From NCBI GenBank assembly GCA_028564705.1, contig JAPXFQ010000816.1:1-64000 (forward strand): 64,000 bases of DNA. Reading direction: 5' to 3'. Position 1 is the first letter of the stretch. Each line of letters begins with the position of its first letter. This DNA comes from Apricaphanius iberus. Lineage: Eukaryota > Chordata > Actinopteri > Cyprinodontiformes > Aphaniidae. A program made the position numbers and the translations under genes. The notes below the pieces were generated by a model. That model searched no databases, was not told the origin of the DNA, and saw only the letters and a program-made list of their open reading frames with translations. Below are positions 1 through 14,288 of this stretch, piece by piece.

Positions 1-2054
1 CTCGCCTGTGGTGCCGGCACCCACTGGTTAAACGCATCTAGACACTGAGGGCCCGGGGGGGGAGATGGGGGTACCCGGCAGTATTCCCATGTCCCCCCCC
101 CTCTGTTTTAAGTGCACATTAGAACAACACGCAACAACACCACATTGAGCTGGGGGAGAGAGGCTGGGGGGTCTTTCCACACCCCTGTTCGTTGGACCAT
201 CAGGGGTCGGAGCCCGGATAGAACATCACGCCGTCTGGTCGGGGTCCTGGGCTGGTGGGCTGCTCTTGCCGGTGTGGGGGCCTTGGCGGTCTACTTGTCC
301 CCGTCCTGGTGGGCAAAGGGGTCTGTCTCCTGGGTGCAGGGGCAGGGTTCTCTACTGGGGCGTCTGTCCCTGGGCCTGGGAGTATGGAGTATAGTGTACG
401 TATGGGGGGTATGAATGAGGGTATAGCGTCCTTTTTTCGTATGTCCTGTATTTGTAAGAATGTGTACACAAGAAAGGGAGGGTACGTATGAGTGTCTCTG
501 TCTGTCTATGTCTACCTGTCAGGTTGGGTGTTTGGCTGCTCTCTGGCCTGATGCATCTTCTTCCCTCCCCGTCACTCCCCGTCGGTGATGGTTGCTCCTG
601 CCCGCTGGTTGATGATGACTCTCGATGCCTGGGGCTGGGGGTCCCGGTTGCGGCCCGGCTCGGTCCTGGTGCATGTCGGGCGGGTCCTGGGTGGTCCGGT
701 GTGTCGGGCGGCCGCTGTTTCGGGCCGATGTCCTCCTTGGATTGACTGGGGCACCTCTTATGGGGGTGCCGGGTTTGTAGAATAGGTTGGTGCCGTCCGG
801 TGGATCGGTGGGGACCGTGCCTGGCGCCCAATCCTCCTGCCGGTTCCAGGACTTCAGCTGGCTGGTCTGTTCGCCTGGTGGGGCTGTCCGGCATTGGCTG
901 GGCCCCTGATCTTGGCGCCCCACGTGGGGCGGGATCTGGACCCTGGAGCTGGAAGATCTGGATGTCCAGGTGCCGGCTGGGCGCGGCCTGGGGAGGGCGT
1001 ACATCCGCTGTGGCTCCCTGGCGTGTGGATGTGTGGGGGCGGGCCGGGTTGTTGGCGGTGGGTACTGGTCCGGGGTGGCGGCGGCGTGTGTTGTCCGTCG
1101 GTTGGCTGCGGGTCCTCCTTGCCTGCGGCGGCGGCGGGGGACCCTTGTCGGCTGGTCACTGGTTGGGGCCCCGCTGGGGGGTGGGGTGCCCCTGGTCCCC
1201 GTGGCCTCCGGTTCCTGGTCCGGGCCCGCCCTGGCGTAGCCGGTTACCGGCGGAGCCCGTGGGCTCGTCACTGCGATCTCTCGGGCCCCAGCATCGCGGC
1301 TGGTGGGTGCTCCCCTGGGGCTTCCATCTGTTCCCCTCTTGGCGGGTGATCGACCCTGCGCTGATCCGCCTGTGGACTCTGTACTCTGTGGGACGCTGGA
1401 TGCATACATCTCTTGCCTCCTCCATGTCTGTGCCGATTCCTGTAGGACGGATTGACGGTTCCTTACACCAGCTATCAATCACTTGCATGGGGAAACCTTA
1501 TTCCGACCTGCATGCTCGCACACACATAGGTGTGGGGACATAGGTGAGGACGGACATATCTTAAGCTGAGGTTATCATCATTAGTTAGTTGTTCACAGGA
1601 GCTTACCAGAAACATTTGTATTATGTTCATTAATCAATGCTTGTGTGTAGTGAATGTGTAATTCTTTGTTTATTCTACCAGATCCGAACTATTGGTTTGG
1701 TTCTGTACACTTTGTTGTTTTTGTATTACTGTTTCTCTGCCGTCCGGCAGAGGTGGAGGACTGGGATGTTTTGTGTTCTTTATTTACCTCCCTGTCGTGT
1801 GTCATCGGTTCGCCCCTCTGTTGGTCCGGTTTCTTTTCTTCACCTTCTTCCTTTCTCCCTTCTTGTCTCAGTTTAATGTCCATGACGTCAGGAAATTGAA
1901 CCCACAGTAATCACTAATAAAGATTTTTCATACATATACATCAAGTGGCGTACTACAGCGAAGCTGTAATACTCTGCTTGGGAAAGTAAAACTGTTGGGC
2001 TTGTACTTGGTACTCAGACACCAATTCTGAGTAGCATACTGCTAGACAGGACAC

Positions 2055-2086
<32 letters not shown>
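1..2086 (+). repeat. Dispersed retroposed repeat, family A, copy 1 (GC-rich body, poly(A) tail)
   Basis: The last 500 bases (about 1590-2060) are nearly identical to 19690-20163, and 1230-1430 matches 10065-10260, so at least three copies lie in this window. The copy ends in a run of more than 20 A at about 2060-2085, straight after a conserved 3' end (GCTAGACAGGACACGTT), which points to LINE-type or SINE-type retroposition. Bases 60-1540 are very GC-rich, with G and C runs; the long open frames there are uninterrupted only because of base composition and show no known domain. The left edge is outside the window. The family could not be named. Confidence 0.7.
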
Positions 2087-2089
<3 letters not shown>

Positions 2090-2094
2090 GTATT

Positions 2095-2930
2095 ACAGAA
2101 ACAGTCCCTCAGAAACTCCTGGTTCTCTGTGTACTAAAAGTTTATACACAGGCTGGAGATGAACCAGGTTGTGATCTGAGCCCCCCAGGAGAAAGGTGAC
2201 GAGCTGTATGCCTTCTTGGTGTTGGCATACAATAGGTTGAATGTTTTATTGTGTCTGGTGTGGCAGGTGACGCACTGCGTGAAGGTGGGGAGTGTGGAGG
2301 ACAGGGAGATATGGTTAAAGTCCCCAGGGATTAGAAAAGGCCTGTGGATGCTGTGTTTGGAGTTTGCTGGTTACAATGTGCAGGACATCGCAAGCTGCAG
2401 CAGCATTAGCAGAGGGCAGGACATATACAGCTATCACAATGTGTGTAAACTCCCACAGTAGATGGTACGGCCTCATGCTAACTGCTCAATGTCTTTCCAG
2501 CGTAGCATCTCTTTGATAAATAAATGTCCAGAGTTACTCCATCTATCATTAACAAACCCAGCCACACCCCCTCATTTCTTTTTACCACTTCATGGTTTTG
2601 TTGGCCTGGATCAGATTAAAACCTTCCATGTCTATGTGTGAGTCCGGACCTAGCGCAGTTAGGCATGACTCGGTGAAGCACATCAGGCGGCACTCCCTAT
2701 AGCTCCTCTGATGGCGGGTTAGAGCTGCCAACTCGTCCACGTTATTGGGGAGCGATCTCACCTTCACCATGATAACAGAGGGAATCGCTGGCTGGTACCT
2801 CTTAACCGGGTCCGAGTTCCGTGTCTCTTCCCCCTCAGCTCCTCAGGGATTTCGTCTTGCTTGGTGATAGGCAGTGCAGCGGAAATACAGAGAGCTACCC
2901 GCTAGTTAACAATGGCCGACGGGCGTCCAT
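2095..2930 (-). mobile_element. LINE fragment: apurinic-like endonuclease (EN) domain, broken
   Basis: Read on the minus strand, 2770-2582 starts the EN domain of an APE-type non-LTR retrotransposon: a SLPNNVDEL-like start, then RHQRSYREC and MCFTESCLT, matching the usual 'C.tETWL' block, then PDSHIDMEGF. Further along, near 2110-2200, comes SDHNLVHLQPVYK, the C-terminal catalytic SDHNLV block with its Asp and His. Stops and frameshifts separate the two blocks and the middle of the domain is lost. No reverse transcriptase follows. The poly(A) tail of the neighbouring repeat abuts it at 2086, so that repeat may have inserted into this LINE. Confidence 0.7.
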
Positions 2931-3335
2931 ACATTCCCCGGACCCAGTCCACAATAAAAAATAATAATAAAAAACCCTGATAAGACACAAAATCGATGAA
3001 CAACATATATTTAAAGAGAAAAAAGACTCAAGTCGGAGTTGCTAAAACTGGCTGCCAGGTCTAAGCACCGCCTTCAAAAAATAGTCCTATTTTGGAAAGA
3101 AACTGTTTAGTTTCATGGATTAGTGATGCTATTGCCATCCTTCTAAACTCAAACCTAAACCAGCCCGTTAGGAGCTCAGGGTAATATTTGTTATTTCTTT
3201 ACTTAACAGAACCGACAACTTCTTGAGCAGACCATTTTCACTTTTTCAATTACTGTAAGTCACTTCTCTAGTGAAGCTGGCTGAACACTCCATCTCCCTC
3301 TACTCCCTGCCTGGAAATCTAGGAGGAAAGAAGGA
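2931..3335. other. No gene seen
   Basis: AT-rich sequence without recognisable coding potential. Bases 2990-3065 loosely resemble 11000-11120 (a stretch ending in CTGGCTGCC or CTGGCTACC before a short GC-rich block), so part may be the untranslated leader of the LINE at 2095-2930. Confidence 0.4.
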
Positions 3336-3471
3336 GGTAATGCTTCAATATAAATGTCTGTGCCTCCTTGGCTTGATCAACCAAGATTTTATTAAACCTC
3401 CAAGAATCTGACGGAGTCTTCACGCATAATTTATTAAGAGTTTCTCCGGTAACACAACACAATACATTACA
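3336..3471 (-). repeat. Probable short 3' LTR of the adjacent gypsy element
   Basis: On the minus strand a purine-rich tract (CTCAGGAAGAGGGA, 3472-3485) is followed at once by TGTAATG. The candidate LTR ends about 136 bases later at CATTACC, so its ends are imperfect inverted repeats. It contains AATAAA-type signals. The tract and LTR lie downstream of the integrase end of the gypsy remnant at 3930-6480, the expected place. The second LTR was not found. Confidence 0.45.
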
Positions 3472-3683
3472 TCCCTCTTCCTGAGCTTTCTGCTCCAAAT
3501 GTCAACATTTACAGGGAATTAGCATAAAACATAGTCTTTGACCAAGTACTTTAGTAATACACAATACCCAGTGCCTTCTTTATCACACAGACATTACAGC
3601 ATATATAATTAACTCACTGCTTGAGCTTATTAACTTTTGTTTTTTACAACAAACTCAACTTTAATCGAACATTGTCCATATAT

Positions 3684-3911
3684 TGTCCTCCCTGGTGAGG
3701 TGTTCTGGGCAACTCCCACCGGGTGGAGGCCCAGTGGTCGACAAAGACTCGCTGGAGGGACTATGTCTCTTGGCTGGCCTGGGAAGGCCTCAGGATTCCT
3801 CCCGAGGAGCTGGCCCAAGTGGCTGAGGAGAGGAAAGTCTGGGTCTCTCTCGCTTAAGCTACTGCCCCTGCAACCCGGCCCCAGATAAGCGGGAGAAGAT
3901 AGATGGATGGA
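3684..3911 (+). mobile_element. 5'-truncated LINE 3' end with target site duplication
   Basis: The fragment matches the C-terminus of the EN/RT polyprotein of a common fish LINE (PGEVF..., then in shifted frames the blocks around SLGWPGKASG and the final LLPLQPGPR-like end) and finishes in the typical GATGGATGGA tail. It is flanked by an 11-bp direct repeat, TGTCCATATAT, at 3673-3683 and 3912-3922. This is therefore a clean, heavily 5'-truncated insertion of 228 bp. The same LINE type is represented by its 5' part at 60460-61605. Confidence 0.8.
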
Positions 3912-3929
3912 TGTCCATATATACATACC

Positions 3930-6480
3930 AGTCATTCCCTGTATCTCAGTGGGGTTTTAACCATTCTTCTTGATTTGGTATGATAAGGTTGTGACAGCAC
4001 AGATGTTTTAATAGTGTCAGTGTTCTTTTCTGGTGCTGATGAATGTGTGTGTACCAGTCCTTTTGACTGCCATGTTGTCATCACAGTCTGTCTCCTTGTT
4101 AACACCGTCCTGATCAAGAGCAGGTTGATAGTCCATCTCAGCTGTTTGTCTAAGATGTTTTCTGTTACATCTGTAGATCCTTCCTTCCAGGGTACCAACC
4201 ACATAGGATTTCGGCTGGTTATGTTTTCCTATCACCACTCCTGGTTTCCACTTGTCTCCTAACTGTATCCTTATGTGCTCTCCCTCATGCAATTCAGGAA
4301 GCAATCTAGCATGCCAATCACAGTATCTGTTCTGTTTTGCTTGCTTCTACTTTAGTTTGTCGTGCACATCTAGTGGCACTATTGGCGTGAGTGCCGCTGC
4401 AGATGCAGGCAATGTTGTCTTCACCCTACGCCCCATCAGCTTTTGTGAAGGTGACCGTCCTATGTCCTCTAGTGGTGCGTTTCGGTAGTTAAGAGCTAGC
4501 TATATTTACCAGCATTGTTTTGAGCATCTTCTTGATTTTTGCACTGTCCTTTCTACTTGTCCATTCAATTGGGGGATATTCTGGGCTTGATGTAACATGA
4601 GTGAACTCCCAACTTTCTGCAAAGCACTTGAATTCCTCCCTAGCATATTGAGGACCGTTATTGGAGATCACTACATCATGAATTCCATGCCTTGCAAAAA
4701 TGGATTTCATCACATTTATTACCCCTTTGCTGGCCAGGTCAGTCAGTTTCATGATTTCTGAGTATTTGGAGAAGTAATCAACACACATTTACTTGCAGCT
4801 CCTCGTCCAGAAGATCCTCTTCAGGCTTGTTCAGATAAGCATGACTTAAAGCATGTGCAATGTGAAGGTCTTTACCTGGCTTGTAGGTGACTTTGACATT
4901 GTATTTTTGCAGCAGCAGAAGGATCCGTTGTAGCCTTATGGGAGCTAGATGAGAGCTTTTTTGAATATGCTGTCTACGTGCGCCTCTCTGCCATATAAGT
5001 ATGGGTGGAACTCACTACAACCATATACTATGGCTAGAAGTTCTTTTTCAATTTGTGCATATCTCCACTGACATTCTTTGAGCGCTCTCAAGCCGTATGC
5101 TTCAGGCTGTTCATTTAGTAGAATCACTGCTCCGATGCACTCAGAACATGCATCTACTGAGAGGGTCACGGCTTTGTTGACATGGTGCTCATATGATTAG
5201 CTTTTTTTAGCTAGTCAAAGCTTCTCTGTTGAGGCTCATTCCAGTGCCATGCTGTTTCTCCTTGTATCAGCTTCCTGAGCGGTGCAAATATTTCAGACAG
5301 ATTGGGCATGAATTTACCTAGGTTTTGGGCCATACCCATAAATCTCATCAGATGATTTTCAGTGGGTGGTGGAATTTTGAGTTATGGCTCGAATCTTTTC
5401 CTCATCTTGCTTCACATCCTCTGCACATAACGTGTGTCCGATGTATTCAACCTCTTATCATCATAAACTTGCACTTAGCTTTCTTGAATCATTTTCTTCA
5501 GCTCTCTACAGCAACTTTCGTAATCTCTTATGTTGCTCCATCGTGTTTCCCCAGTCCAACAGATCCTCAATGATGTTGACAACACCATACAACCCTTCAA
5601 TCATATGGGCCACTTATCTTTGGAACCCTTCACTGGCTGATGATATCCCGAAGGCAAGGACCTTGAATATTTATCTTCATCAATGGGTGGGCTGAAGGTA
5701 CAGAGCTTGGAGCTCTCCTCATCCAGCTTTATCAGATAAAATGCTTGGTTTACATCCAACACTGAGAATATTTTTGCATTAGGGATGCATGACACTACTT
5801 TTTCCACAGTAAAAATTGGATAATGTTATCTTCTAATAGCAGGATTGAGATCTTTGGGATCCATGCAAATCCTGATCATCTTCTGTGATTCAGCTGTTAC
5901 CATGCTGTTACTGAAGGAGTTGACTCATAGTGTTTTGTGATCACATTTGATTGTTCCATTTTTGTGCATTCAAGGCACCAACATTCTTCTATTTGGGTGT
6001 ATCACCAGCTTTACCTTTCGGGTCAAGTTTAATTTTCTGTTCACCGGGCAGACATCCAAGTCCTTTGACAAGATGTTCATATTCTTTTATAATGTCTTCT
6101 GCCTTTTTCATGGTGAATAACCTTTTCAGTATTTTTTGCTTTGTGTTTGACTGTCTTCCCAGTATTGCTGGAACATCAGTCTCCCCTATTTTAAAGTCAT
6201 ATTTTAATTTTGACCTGTATAGCTGCATTTGAGTGATGCTTTTCCTAGTGGCTCCATCTTGTGACCTGAATGCGCCCCTAACTTGCATCGTGATGCTACA
6301 AGCCTGCAGTCTACATTTAGAGTCTTAAATGCCTTTGCTGAAATTACACTGCAATCAGCTCCTATGTCTATCAGAAACTTGATTCTTTCCTCATTTATTT
6401 TTAGGTTCTCGGTCCAGCTGTTCTTGTCACTATGTACATTTACACCCCCGCTGTTTGGTACACAGTCGTGCTTCTTTTCA
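3930..6480 (-). mobile_element. Ty3/gypsy LTR retrotransposon, decayed pol (protease-RT-RNase H-integrase)
   Basis: Minus-strand blocks occur in pol order. Protease lies near 6350-6380, where the active-site triad reads D-I-G (IDIGADCSVIS) instead of D-T/S-G, with more protease-like sequence at 6288-5989. RT includes RICMDPKDLNPAI at 5822-5880, followed by an in-frame stop, and SVLDVNQAFYLIKLDEES near 5690-5790. RNase H is at 5169-4945 (TLSVDACSECIGAV, KELLAIVYG). The integrase core is at 4788-4489 (VDYFSKYSE, FARHGIHD, SNNGPQY, where the usual D-N-G-P is altered to N-N-G-P). The integrase C-terminus is at 4304-4017 (LPELHEGEHIRIQLG, RNRKHLRQT). Frameshifts and stops separate the blocks, so it is inactive. 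Confidence 0.85.
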
Positions 6481-6489
6481 ACTTTTCAG

Positions 6490-8169
<1,680 letters not shown>

Positions 8170-8407
8170 TCAAAACAAAGAGCTTCCATATTAGGGCCTT
8201 TCCTAATTATAATTTACATCCCCCTTCTATCTCAGATTATAACAAACAACATAAATTACCATAATTATGCAGATTTTACATAGCTCTACATTACAATATC
8301 ACCAGATGACTATGAGCCCATACAAGATTTGAGCAGATATATAGAACACATTGTATTTTATCGAAGGCTCTTGTTTTAAAAGTGTAATAATTGACTGTAT
8401 GATGTTG

Positions 8408-8410
<3 letters not shown>

Positions 8411-8447
<37 letters not shown>

Positions 8448-8464
8448 AAACATATATATATGTA
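8411..8464. repeat. (TA)n microsatellite
   Basis: About 16 TA units, then TGTATAAACATATATATATGTATAT, inside the short intron between two arhgap39 exons. Confidence 0.95.
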
Positions 8465-8835
8465 TATTGGATGAATATTTTTTTTTTTACATTTTTCATG
8501 TCCTGAGGGCAAGTAATTATGTGTGCAAAGTCTTTAAGAGTGATGGCCCAGTGATATCAATATTTTAAAATAAAGAATGAGGCTGCACTATGCAATAATT
8601 TGTCTTTAATCACATGGACAAATTTTGGCATTGGGCCTTCCTCAGTGGGTCCTCAGGGTCCCACACAATGTCTTGCTTGGGGCCCCTGAGGGACCTTGGG
8701 ACGCCTCTGCTACCAGCAAAGCATAAATTTGGATAAATAAATGAATGGTGTGCCAAGGGAGAAGTCAGAGAGATGTAGAAACCGCAAATTCTTTCCAGTC
8801 CCTCTTCCAAACACATTGAATGAGTTTTTTCTCCA

Positions 8836-8930
8836 GGGCAGCTGTAGCTCAGTGGTAGGCTTACCAGCCTGTGATCCAGATTTCCCCTGATTGTGAGACC
8901 AGCCTGCTTAACAACAGTCAGTCTGTTTAA
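8836..8930 (+). repeat. tRNA-like SINE fragment
   Basis: GGCAGCTGTAGCTCAGTGGTAGG contains a good RNA polymerase III A box (TAGCTCAGTGG). The expected B box is degenerate (GATTGTGAGACC), so it is read as a tRNA-derived SINE head rather than a tRNA gene. Confidence 0.5.
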
Positions 8931-8947
8931 CTTTTTGAACTGCTCTA

Positions 8948-9220
<273 letters not shown>

Positions 9221-9259
9221 TTAGATTAGGTTTAGTTACCTAAAACCTTAAATAAAACA

Positions 9260-10037
9260 ATACATAGGGCCTGATTTATCAAAGGTTTGCAGTTGTTAAA
9301 ACGACTGAAAACCTCTCAGCGGGCGCAACAACAAGCAGCAAGATTTACTAACTATGGGCATGTAAGACTGCTCCTGGTAAAACAGCAGCAAGATGTGTGC
9401 AATCCTTTTAGCAACTTTACCCTTGATGAATATGCAATGTGGGCATTTCTGTGGGAAGACGGAAAATATTGGAGCAGAACATCCAAATAAGTAGGTGTTC
9501 CAGGTGCAGTGGGATTTTACCGCCTCTAAAAGGCATGTTTTAACTTTACGCAACCACATTCAACATAAGTTAATTACTGACAAACAAAACAAAAATATTC
9601 ACATACATTGTAACCTAATAGTAATAGTAAGCCACGATTCCTCACGACAACGTCGACGAGTAAAATTGTCGACAGAAAATTTAGTAATCGACTTTATAGT
9701 TGTTGTTTTTGAAAGCTTTGTTTTTCTCTCTAAACCGTCTCTTTATCATTTCTGTCTGCCTTTCTGCCCCTCAAGCACATGTGCAGTTAAGACAATTGGG
9801 GTCAGCTAGAGCTAGATTGTTGGTGTATGTACTTTTGTGACTGCAAATTAAATTGTCCACACCAAACAGGAGTGCATCATTCATAGCAAATGAATACAAA
9901 CAAACATGCAGACTTTTAACCTAATCCAAATTGTGTTAGAAAATGCAGCCTTGATCTCACCTCATAGGGCTACAAGTAAGATGTTCAATTAACTAACTGA
10001 CCAGCTCAATGGCATAATAACTCACTACTAACGCGAT
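9260..10037. other. Repeat-like intron sequence, no gene
   Basis: Bases 9262-9560 (starting GGGCCTGATTTATCAAAGG) and 9640-9690 (repeated GTCGACGA/TCGAC motifs) have the look of non-autonomous DNA transposon pieces, but I found no matched termini or target duplications. The open frames across the region show no domain. Confidence 0.35.
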
Positions 10038-10536
10038 TTCTCCATTCTTGACGTACGCCATGGCATAGCTGGTTTCCAGCAGAGCCAGTGGGCTCGTCTC
10101 TGTGACCTCCCGGGCCCCAGCATTGCGGCTGCTTGGTGTTCCCTTGGGGCGTCCATCTGTTCCTCTCTTGGTGGGCAGTCGGCCCTGCGTTGGTCCGCCA
10201 GTGGCTCCTGTACTTTGGGGGCTCTGGATGTATACATCTCTGACCTCCTTTTTGTCTGAGTCGCTACTACTTGTACTTTGTTTGCCTCCCTATCTTTTAT
10301 CGTCAGTTCACACTTCTACCAGTCCTGTTTCTTTTCTTCATCTTCTTTCTTTCTCCCTTTTTATCTCAATTTCGTGTCCATAACTTCAAGAAATTAAACC
10401 CACAGTAATCACAAATAAAGACTTCTTATACATATATATCAAGTGGAGTACTATAGCAAAGCCATAATGCTGTGCTCAGGAAAGTAAATCTGTTGGGATT
10501 GTAATTGGTACCCAGACGCCAAGTATAAAAATGCTA
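10038..10536 (+). repeat. Dispersed repeat family A, copy 3 (internally deleted)
   Basis: Bases 10065-10260 match 1250-1430 of copy 1, and 10310-10536 match about 1800-2055. The part equivalent to about 1430-1790 is largely missing. The shared 3' end (GCTAGACAGGACACA) lacks a long poly(A) tail here. Divergence is higher than between copies 1 and 2. Confidence 0.75.
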
Positions 10537-10539
10537 GAC

Positions 10540-12480
10540 AGGACACATACAAGGAAAGAAACAAAATCAAATAAAAATAACAGTCTTTGTCGGTCCAGTA
10601 TTGTCACTCCTTGCAATGTCAACAACCCGGTATAACCAGCCTGGACTACGTCACTTTCCTCTTCTTTCGTAGAAACAACCATTAGTTTCTGAACTGTAGC
10701 TGCATACGCTGGTGCACATAGTTCTTTCTTACGCTTCGCAGACACAGGAAGCCCTCTATGGTGGGTATGTTTTAAGTTAATCGACTTTTCACTGTTCAAA
10801 ATCATCCATTTTGCAGCTTTCCCTATATATGTATGTTCACTTTTGCCAGTTTTGGGATCCAAAACCCCAGAATGCATTGCACTCATCGCAATATCGAAGT
10901 GGCTTATTGTCGCACAGGTGGAAATTTGGTCGTAACAGCAGCAAAAAAACAGATTTACAAACAGAACAGGACACAGAAGAGAAAAACGCATAACTTGTAC
11001 AGAAGAACAAATATTTACATCATGTACAAAAGTTATAAAAATAGAGTACTGTACAGTTAAGATAATTAGTTGGAGCTGCTGATACTGGCTACCTGCACGG
11101 AGCGCCGCCTGGAGCGGAGGCGTTTACATAACACTTCCAGGTAACACGCAAATATTAGAGCAGCTGCTTGCTCATGCATTACACACGTTTTGAACATAAG
11201 TCAAATAATCGGCAAAATAATTGATTTTGGCAGCCCTACATTTGATAGAGACCGTGATAAAGTGAGCTGCGTTTTAAAAATTTCAGTAGAATATCTCAGG
11301 ACTACGAGCAGCCTTTTTGCGGACAACCTGCATATTTAATCAGTCAGACTCTGGAATACATTTTAGCCTTAAAGTAGCCAAAGATTTTGGAGTTGTTTTT
11401 GTCCTTTTTTTGCCAAAAATGCATAATGAATCCCTGCGCAGTGCATGGCACAGAAAGGCTGGCACACACAGCAGTGGGTGATAAATCCTCATTTGAATAC
11501 TGCCATTTTTGCCTGTTATAAATTGCTCACACAATATTAGTAGATCACCCAGAAATGAAGGACAACCAACTATATCAAAATGTTTGCAGCACACTCAATT
11601 TTGTGTGATTTTTTTGGAATTTTGAGATTCAGCCCTTATTGTTAAGTGCTGCAAATTAAATACTCATTTATTAATTATACTGAACTGAATTGCATTAACA
11701 GTCTAAAAAGCCTGAATTTATAATCCGATTTGAACCTTCCAATCTGACAGCTGAGTAGATAAAACACTCTATATCAACCAAAGAATCAGATTAGCTATGG
11801 TAAGCTGACTTCCACTGATAAGGACTACAGAGCTTTGGTAAATTTTCATAAGTACTTAAAACAAGGAATTTTTTTTGAAAGGTTAGCATGCACCCACAAA
11901 TTATTTGCAGAATGTCATAAAAAATCCCAGAAAAACTAAAAGTGACTAAGTGGCTAATCGTGGTGTTTTTGTACAAGGTTCATATTCCACAAGGTTAAAA
12001 TAATAACAGGTTCAGTGATATGTTTGCTGGCTCTCTACTCAAATTTCTAGAATCGATTTGATTTCAGTTGTCAATTTTTTGAAACAATTATCACGATCTG
12101 ATACACTCTGATTCAGTTGAATAAAGCCTTAAAATGGCCCTCTGGACTTTTCTTCTTATTTTAGCTGTAAAAAGGGCATACAATATTAAACAATTAAATA
12201 CATTTTTTGACGTATGAATTAACCATTAGGAATTTTTATAAGTATAAATTCAGAATCATTTTTTTTGTTTCAACACAGCACTATGTTTGATGGAGCATTT
12301 TAGGGCTGGTCTGAAAGCCTAATTCAAGAGTCCTCTAAACATGATACATGTAGGACACAGATAATAGAATGTAGGCTTTGGTCGATTATAAGCCACAACT
12401 TAAATTTCTTTCAGAGGGGTCCAAGCTTTCACCAGGGTGGTCCAAACACCTCCATTCACCCCTGAAACATCCTAATTAGT
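10540..12480. other. No gene seen; possible hAT-like scrap
   Basis: Intron sequence. The end near 11215-11245 (AATTGATTTTGGCAGCCCTA) resembles termini of fish hAT-type elements, but no partner end was located. A minus-strand frame of 171 codons at 10476-10991 overlaps the reversed 3' end of repeat A and shows no domain, so it is not called a gene. 11250-12480 is AT-rich with nothing recognised. Confidence 0.35.
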
Positions 12481-12486
12481 TATATG

Positions 12487-13033
12487 TATAGTCCAGTCCA
12501 AAAGTTTGCACACACCTTCTCATTCAAAGAGCTTTCTTTATTTTCATGACTATATTGTAGATGATCAATTAAGGGCATCAAAACTATGAATGAACACATA
12601 ATTTATGGAATTACTCAATGTACTTAAACAAAAAGGGTGAAATAACTGAATACATGTGTTAAATTTTAGATTCCTCAAACTAGCCACACTTTGCTCTGAT
12701 TACTGATTTGCATTCTCTTGAGCTTCAAGAGGTAGTCACCTGTAATGGTTTTCAAACAGTTTTGAAGGAGTTCCCAGAGCTGCTTAGCACTTTTTGGCCC
12801 TTTTGCCTTCACTCTGAGATTCAGCTCAACCCATTTCATCTCAATTGGGTTCAGGTCTGGTGACTTCGGAGGCCAGGTTATTTCACACTTTTTTTGTGAA
12901 AGTACTACTTAATTCCATATGTGTTCATTCATAGTTTTGATGCCTTCAGTGAGAATCTACAATGTAAATAGTCATGTGAATAAAGAAAACGCACAGAATG
13001 AAAGGTGTGTCCAAACTTCTGGCCTGTACTGTA
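12487..13033 (-). mobile_element. Tc1/mariner-like element, internally deleted
   Basis: Terminal inverted repeats are visible: TATAGTCCAGTCCAAAAG... at the left and ...CTTCTGGCCTGTACTGTA at the right. They pair as 'TACAGT(A/C)CAG.CCA.AAGTTTG.ACACACCTT' over more than 35 bases. The middle keeps a piece of Tc1 transposase (TTGGGTTCAGGTCTGGTGA in plus orientation, a well-known Tc1 block). At 547 bp it is about a third of full length and cannot encode transposase. The TA target flanks fit. Confidence 0.85.
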
Positions 13034-13279
13034 TTTTGTCTGTTTTATTTATATGCACATCTCCAATTCTTACTGGAACAGAAGTAGCAGCTTGCTTCCT
13101 GTTAACAAAAAGCTGGCTTCTAAATATTACCAAAGACAATGATGATGTAAGAAAACTAAAGAGCAGCCTGCAACCAGAGTTCTAGAAATGATGTTTAAGT
13201 CATGCCATTTGAGTCACCACTAAAACAAACTTTTACCCAGCTGCTGCCTCACTTTTGTTTTTCTTTGATGCCTCACTCA

Positions 13280-13546
<267 letters not shown>

Positions 13547-13617
13547 CTACTTTGAACCACTTAGTAAAATATGTATGAATGAAGAACTTATACATTTAAA
13601 ACCAGTATCATGTTTCC

Positions 13618-14288
13618 TTAAAGGGGAATTCCGGTTTTTTTTTCAATCTGGACCTTAATTTTTAGCAAATTTAAAGGTTTTTTAATCACCCTAAAAAATG
13701 TTCAGCCAGTCTGAGCCAATTAGCAATATTTAACTAACTTTCTCCATCAGCAGACATTCGTAGAACGGTAGTGCTCGGGTCAAGGGAAATTCCACTTTTA
13801 ATAAGGTTTAATCTGCCCAAAAAATGCAGTGATTTTACCATGTTTACATCCTCCTTGGACTTACGAACCACTTCGAAGTGCTTCTTGATTCTCTTCCGGA
13901 CTGATTCGGATGTAATACACATTTATGCTGCAGCACGACTGTTAAGGGAATTTCAGTTTTTTTTTTCAACAATCCTGCTGCAGCGTAAATATTTATTACG
14001 TCCGAATCGGTCCGGAGGAGAATCAAACACTTCGGAGGCGTTTATAAGTAAAAGGGGAATATAAACATGGTAAAATTACTGCGTTTTCGGGAAGCTTAAA
14101 CCTTATCACAAGCAAAATTTGTCCTGGACCTACCACTCCCGTTCTACGGATGTCCACTGATGGAGGAAGTGAATATATATAAGGCTGAACGGCTCAGACT
14201 GGCTCCAAACTTCTCAGGGTGAGTAAAAAAGCATACAATTTGCAAAAAAATAAGGTCCAGGTTGAAATAAAACGGAATTCCCTTTTAA
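13618..14288. mobile_element. TTAA-flanked palindromic MITE (piggyBac-like target)
   Basis: The outer ends are AGGGGAATTCCGG... and ...AACGGAATTCCCTT, both next to TTAA (13618-13621 and 14285-14288), the target of piggyBac-type elements. The whole element folds back: 13745-13940 is the imperfect reverse complement of about 13967-14160 (for example CGTAGAACGG against CCGTTCTACGG, and GATTCGGATGTAATA against TATTACGTCCGAATC). At the centre (13942-13971) a further TTAAGGGAATTTCAG..., a copy of the terminal sequence, lies in the left-end orientation. No coding capacity is evident. Confidence 0.8.

Noticed and set aside
519..1478. Minus-strand open frame of 319 codons in the GC-rich repeat
   Set aside because: Low-complexity Pro/Arg/Ser/Gly composition, open only because of high GC; overlapping frames on both strands are equally open and no domain is seen.
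10476..10991. Minus-strand open frame of 171 codons
   Set aside because: Its end is the reversed 3' end of repeat A and the rest shows no conserved motif; probably chance.
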